This document shows, one piece after another, positions 61,331-64,000 of a stretch of DNA of 64,000 nt (positions are counted from its first letter, which is position 1; each line of letters starts with the position of its first letter). The translations under genes and the position numbers were made by a program. The notes beneath the pieces were generated by a model. It worked only from the letters and a program-made list of their open reading frames with translations, had not been told where the DNA came from and ran no database searches. This stretch comes from Subsaxibacter sp. CAU 1640 (GTDB lineage Bacteria; Bacteroidota; Bacteroidia; Flavobacteriales; Flavobacteriaceae): assembly GCF_023156585.1 (NCBI RefSeq), contig NZ_JALNMI010000001.1:186001-250000 (forward strand). Direction: 5' to 3'.

Positions 61331-62394
61331 TCAATTGATTTTACAACCTGTTTAGGCGCTTCTTTACGTGTACCATCAAATCCATCTACACCACTTACCG
61401 TTGTATATTTAAGGACGTATCTCTTTCCTGGATTGATAATTTGATAAGCTGCTTGGCACATCAATGTGGCCTCGTGGAAACCGCAAAGTATCAGTTTCAG
61501 CTTTCCAGGATACGTATTGACGTCACCAATGGCAAAAATTCCAGGAATATTTGTTTGATAATCCAAAGCATTATTGACCACGATAGCATTTTTTTCAATT
61601 TCAAGTCCCCAATTTGCTATTGGTCCAAGTTTTGGCGACAATCCGAACAACGGAATAAAATGATCGCAATCGATCTCAAATTCTTTATCAATATGAATTT
61701 TATCAGATTGACTGACTACCACAGCTTCAACTTTATGATGACCCACAACATTGATCACTTCAGCAGGAGTTATCAGTTTTATTTTGCCTTGATTTTTTAA
61801 TTCTTGAACTTTTTCAACGGAATCCAATGCACCTCGAAATTCGTTTCTTCTATGAATCAATGTCACTTCGGAAGCTACATTAGAAAGAAATATACTCCAG
61901 TCGAGTGCAGAATCACCTCCTCCTGAAATAACTACTCGTTTGTTTCTGTAAATTTCCGGGTCTTTAATGAAATATTCTACACCCTTATCTTCAAAATAGG
62001 CAATATTGTCAATCAATGGTTTTCTGGGCTCAAAACTACCCAAACCGCCAGCAATGGCGACTACAGGAGCTTGATGCTTGGTGCCTTTGTTGGTTGTCAC
62101 AATAAAGCTGCCGTCTTCTTGCTTTTCGATAGTATCTGCACGCTCGCCCAAAGTAAATCCAGGCTCAAACTGCTTGCATTGCTCCATTAGATTATTCGTC
62201 AAATCGCCCGCCAGAATTTCTGGAAATCCTGGTATATCGTAAATAGGCTTTTTAGGGTAAATTTCTGAACATTGTCCACCTGGTTGTGGCAATGCATCTA
62301 TAAGGTGGCACTTCAATTTTAATAAACCTGCTTCAAAAACAGCGAACAGTCCGGTTGGTCCAGCTCCTATGATGAGTATGTCAGTTTTAATCAT
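61327..62394 (-). CDS. Thioredoxin reductase-like ferredoxin-NADP(+) reductase
   Basis: A 355-residue FAD/NAD(P) oxidoreductase with GAGPTGLFAVFEAG (FAD), VISGGGDSALDW (NADPH), and a late GDVNTYPGKLKLI motif for FAD. There is no CxxC redox pair, which separates it from thioredoxin reductase and fits the TrxR-like ferredoxin-NADP reductase (FNR) class. It should move electrons between NADPH and the ferredoxin whose gene overlaps its end by 4 bp. Confidence 0.88.
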   Translation of the reverse strand: MIKTDILIIGAGPTGLFAVFEAGLLKLKCHLIDALPQPGGQCSEIYPKKPIYDIPGFPEILAGDLTNNLMEQCKQFEPGFTLGERADTIEKQEDGSFIVTTNKGTKHQAPVVAIAGGLGSFEPRKPLIDNIAYFEDKGVEYFIKDPEIYRNKRVVISGGGDSALDWSIFLSNVASEVTLIHRRNEFRGALDSVEKVQELKNQGKIKLITPAEVINVVGHHKVEAVVVSQSDKIHIDKEFEIDCDHFIPLFGLSPKLGPIANWGLEIEKNAIVVNNALDYQTNIPGIFAIGDVNTYPGKLKLILCGFHEATLMCQAAYQIINPGKRYVLKYTTVSGVDGFDGTRKEAPKQVVKSID

Positions 62395-62490
62395 ATTTTG
62401 ATGCCCAAGAATCTGGGCAGGAATTTTTATTCAACTTTATGGAAACAAAATTATGAGGTTTCCTTAAACTATTTTATGATAATTGTCAGT

Positions 62491-62575
62491 TGCGTGAAGG
62501 ATGGAGGCACTGTTGGAGCTCTCCCGCCACAAGCAGGAAGCGACTGCCGAGAGCCTGACCCTTGTGGTCACGCCC
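62491..62575. repeat. GC-rich interspersed palindromic element
   Basis: About 85 bp that stand out in base composition from their AT-rich flanks. The ends GCGTGA and TCACGC are inverted, and CCACAAG (about 62527) pairs with CTTGTGG (about 62561), so it can fold on itself. It resembles a family of intergenic repeats in flavobacteria that begin GCGTGAGGGAT and end with GGGCACGCCC (from memory, not searched). It sits between the reductase and nifU genes, reaching the nifU stop region. Confidence 0.65.
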
Positions 62576-62577
62576 AA

Positions 62578-62820
62578 TTATGCAACAACATTTATAACCT
62601 GTTCAACTTGAGGCGCGTATTTCTTGATGGTCATCTCTACACCAGATTTTAAGGTCATTTGATTGACACTGCAGCCCACACAAGCACCTTGCAACTGCAC
62701 CTTCACCAGCTTGTCATCTTCAATTGACAACAGCGAAATATCGCCACCATCGCTTTGTAAAAACGGACGGATCTCATCAAGTGCCTTTTCGATATTAAGT
62801 CTTAATTCTTCTGTGGTCAT
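62578..62820 (-). CDS. NifU C-terminal domain protein
   Basis: An 80-residue NifU-like domain protein with the Fe-S ligand pair Cys47/Cys50 (GACVGCSVNQMTLKSGVE) and the SDGGDISL motif. It acts as an Fe-S scaffold or carrier. It starts 2 bp after the Mrp gene, another Fe-S carrier, so the two are coupled; together with the downstream ferredoxin and reductase they suggest a local Fe-S assembly/electron group. Confidence 0.92.
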   Translation of the reverse strand: MTTEELRLNIEKALDEIRPFLQSDGGDISLLSIEDDKLVKVQLQGACVGCSVNQMTLKSGVEMTIKKYAPQVEQVINVVA

Positions 62821-62822
62821 AA

Positions 62823-63959
62823 CTATTTTTTAACTGCTGAACATCCAGCGATTGTTGTGATTTTTATAGCTTCTGTAGGTGGTAAATCATCGTTTCTTTT
62901 CACAACTTGAGTCACCACATTTTGAGTCAATTTTTCAAAGGCTTGCTCGAGCGTCGTAGCAGTCTGCAATGCTGCAGGACGACCAACATCTCCTGCCTCT
63001 CTGATACTCTGAACCAACGGAATTTCTCCCAAAAATGGTACGTTTAAATCTTCCGCAAGGTTTTTGGCACCTTCTTGGCCGAAAATATAGTATTTGTTGT
63101 TCGGCAATTCATCTGGAGTAAAATACGCCATGTTTTCTATAATTCCCAATACCGGAACGTTGATGCTTTCTTGTTGAAACATTGCAACACCCTTTTTGGC
63201 ATCTGCCAAGGCTACATTTTGAGGTGTGCTAACTACGACAGCACCAGTAATAGGAAGTGATTGCATGATACTTAAGTGAATGTCTCCTGTTCCTGGTGGT
63301 AAATCTATCAGCATAAAATCAAGTTCGCCCCAATGTGCATCAAAAATCATCTGGTTTAGCGCTTTCGCAGCCATTGGACCACGCCAAACAACCGCTTGGT
63401 TAGGTTGTGTAAAAAATCCGATGGAAAGCACTTTTACGCCGTAGTTCTCTATCGGTTTCATTTTAGATTTCCCATCTATAGTGACAGCCAAAGGACGTTC
63501 ATTTTCAACATCAAACATGATTGGAATGGACGGTCCATAAATATCAGCATCCAAAACACCTACCTTGAAACCCATTTTGGCCAATGTTGCGGCCAAGTTT
63601 GCAGTGACTGTAGATTTCCCAACACCACCTTTACCTGAAGCGACCGCTACGATATTTTGGATACCAGGAATTGGTTTACCCTTTATAGTAATAGTAGCTG
63701 GTTTTGCAGGTGCTTCCACTTTAACGTTCACTTTCACTTTGGCCTTTTCATACACCAAATCATGGATGGTTTTCATGATTTCAACCTCGGTTTTTTTCTT
63801 TGCTTGAAGACTTGGATTTGAAATAGTGATATCCACAATCACCTCATCAGCAAAAGTAACAACATTTGTAACAGCACCACTTTCAACCATATTTTGTCCT
63901 TCACCAGGAGCAGAAATGGTCTCTAGAGCTTTAAAAATATCTTGTTTATGTAACTTCAT
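62823..63959 (-). CDS. mrp: Mrp/NBP35-family Fe-S carrier ATPase
   Basis: A 378-residue Mrp (ApbC) protein. An N-terminal DUF59/MIP18 domain (about 1-85) is joined to a P-loop ATPase domain with GKGGVGKST at 109-117, the LIDLPPGTGD switch, and VVSTPQNVALADAKKG. The C-terminal CxxC pair found in many relatives is absent at the expected ENMAYFTPDELPNN segment, so cluster binding must differ or the late GCSAVKK cysteine may serve. It delivers Fe-S clusters to apoproteins in this family and is coupled to nifU. Confidence 0.92.
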   Translation of the reverse strand: MKLHKQDIFKALETISAPGEGQNMVESGAVTNVVTFADEVIVDITISNPSLQAKKKTEVEIMKTIHDLVYEKAKVKVNVKVEAPAKPATITIKGKPIPGIQNIVAVASGKGGVGKSTVTANLAATLAKMGFKVGVLDADIYGPSIPIMFDVENERPLAVTIDGKSKMKPIENYGVKVLSIGFFTQPNQAVVWRGPMAAKALNQMIFDAHWGELDFMLIDLPPGTGDIHLSIMQSLPITGAVVVSTPQNVALADAKKGVAMFQQESINVPVLGIIENMAYFTPDELPNNKYYIFGQEGAKNLAEDLNVPFLGEIPLVQSIREAGDVGRPAALQTATTLEQAFEKLTQNVVTQVVKRNDDLPPTEAIKITTIAGCSAVKK

Positions 63960-64000
63960 TTTTATTGATATGGAAGAAATAAAAACAGCTGTTTCAATCT

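Overview
The window reads as chromosome of a flavobacterium (Bacteroidota, probably Flavobacteriaceae). Supporting signs: AT-rich DNA, TAnnTTTG-type -7 promoter boxes, very few Shine-Dalgarno sites, a type IX secretion (T9SS) C-terminal sorting domain, BlaR1-type M56 proteins with TonB-like tails, and a DnaE polymerase carrying its own N-terminal exonuclease. No phage, IS element, CRISPR array, rRNA or plasmid function was seen. Three tRNA genes are present: Leu(TAG), Arg(CCT) and Asp(GTC).

Region 1 (1-18.6 kb) is a pectin/uronate catabolic island. It opens with the end of a GH43-like enzyme, a rhamnogalacturonan acetylesterase, an alpha/beta esterase and a PL9-type pectate lyase lipoprotein, followed by a LacI regulator. 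A long minus-strand operon (16.5 to 5.0 kb) runs kduI-kduD-uxaC-kdgF-like-kdgK-short lacI-eda-TRAP(P,Q,M)-uxaB-uxaA, and uxuB-uxuA diverges from it. Together they cover unsaturated uronate (KdgF, KduI, KduD), galacturonate (UxaC, UxaB, UxaA) and glucuronate/fructuronate (UxaC, UxuB, UxuA), all converging on KDG, then KdgK and Eda to pyruvate and glyceraldehyde-3-phosphate. Uptake of monomers appears to be by TRAP transporter; no SusC/SusD pair lies in the window. A palindrome TGTAATCGATTACA abuts the -7 box in front of kduI, and a 12/14 match sits in the same position in front of the pectate lyase, which suggests a shared LacI-type operator.

Region 2 (18.6-31.7 kb) holds tRNA-Leu, an M20 dipeptidase, a T9SS-secreted M28 peptidase, a first blaI-blaR1 pair with a TACAnnTGTA operator built into its promoter, a DUF4407 membrane coiled-coil protein, a STAS protein, and a hydroxyproline pair (D-amino-acid/D-hydroxyproline dehydrogenase and 4-hydroxyproline epimerase) separated by a decayed secreted-protein gene and a lipocalin-like lipoprotein. 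A secreted protein made of two related halves and a PhnA-like protein follow.

Region 3 (31.8-46.5 kb) starts with a compact minus-strand operon (OM barrel, ruvC, hemW, DUF3667, cyclase, GNAT, MmcQ). Then come a plus-strand flippase-like/GT2 pair and a secreted protein; a second blaI-blaR1 system whose BlaR1 ends in a TonB domain, with a TPR protein and a small TonB-like lipoprotein downstream; and a TPR histidine kinase/NarL-type regulator pair. hemW carries an in-frame insertion resembling a short interspersed repeat.

Region 4 (46.5-64 kb) is mostly housekeeping: M20 carboxypeptidase, tRNA-Arg, tRNA-Asp, DUF58, a ClpP, TrxA, DnaE, a lipoprotein, rpsP-rimM-trmN6, glutaryl-CoA dehydrogenase, an SGNH lipoprotein, a metallophosphoesterase, and an Fe-S group (ferredoxin, ferredoxin/thioredoxin-type reductase, NifU-C, Mrp). 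A GC-rich repeat-like element lies between the reductase and nifU.
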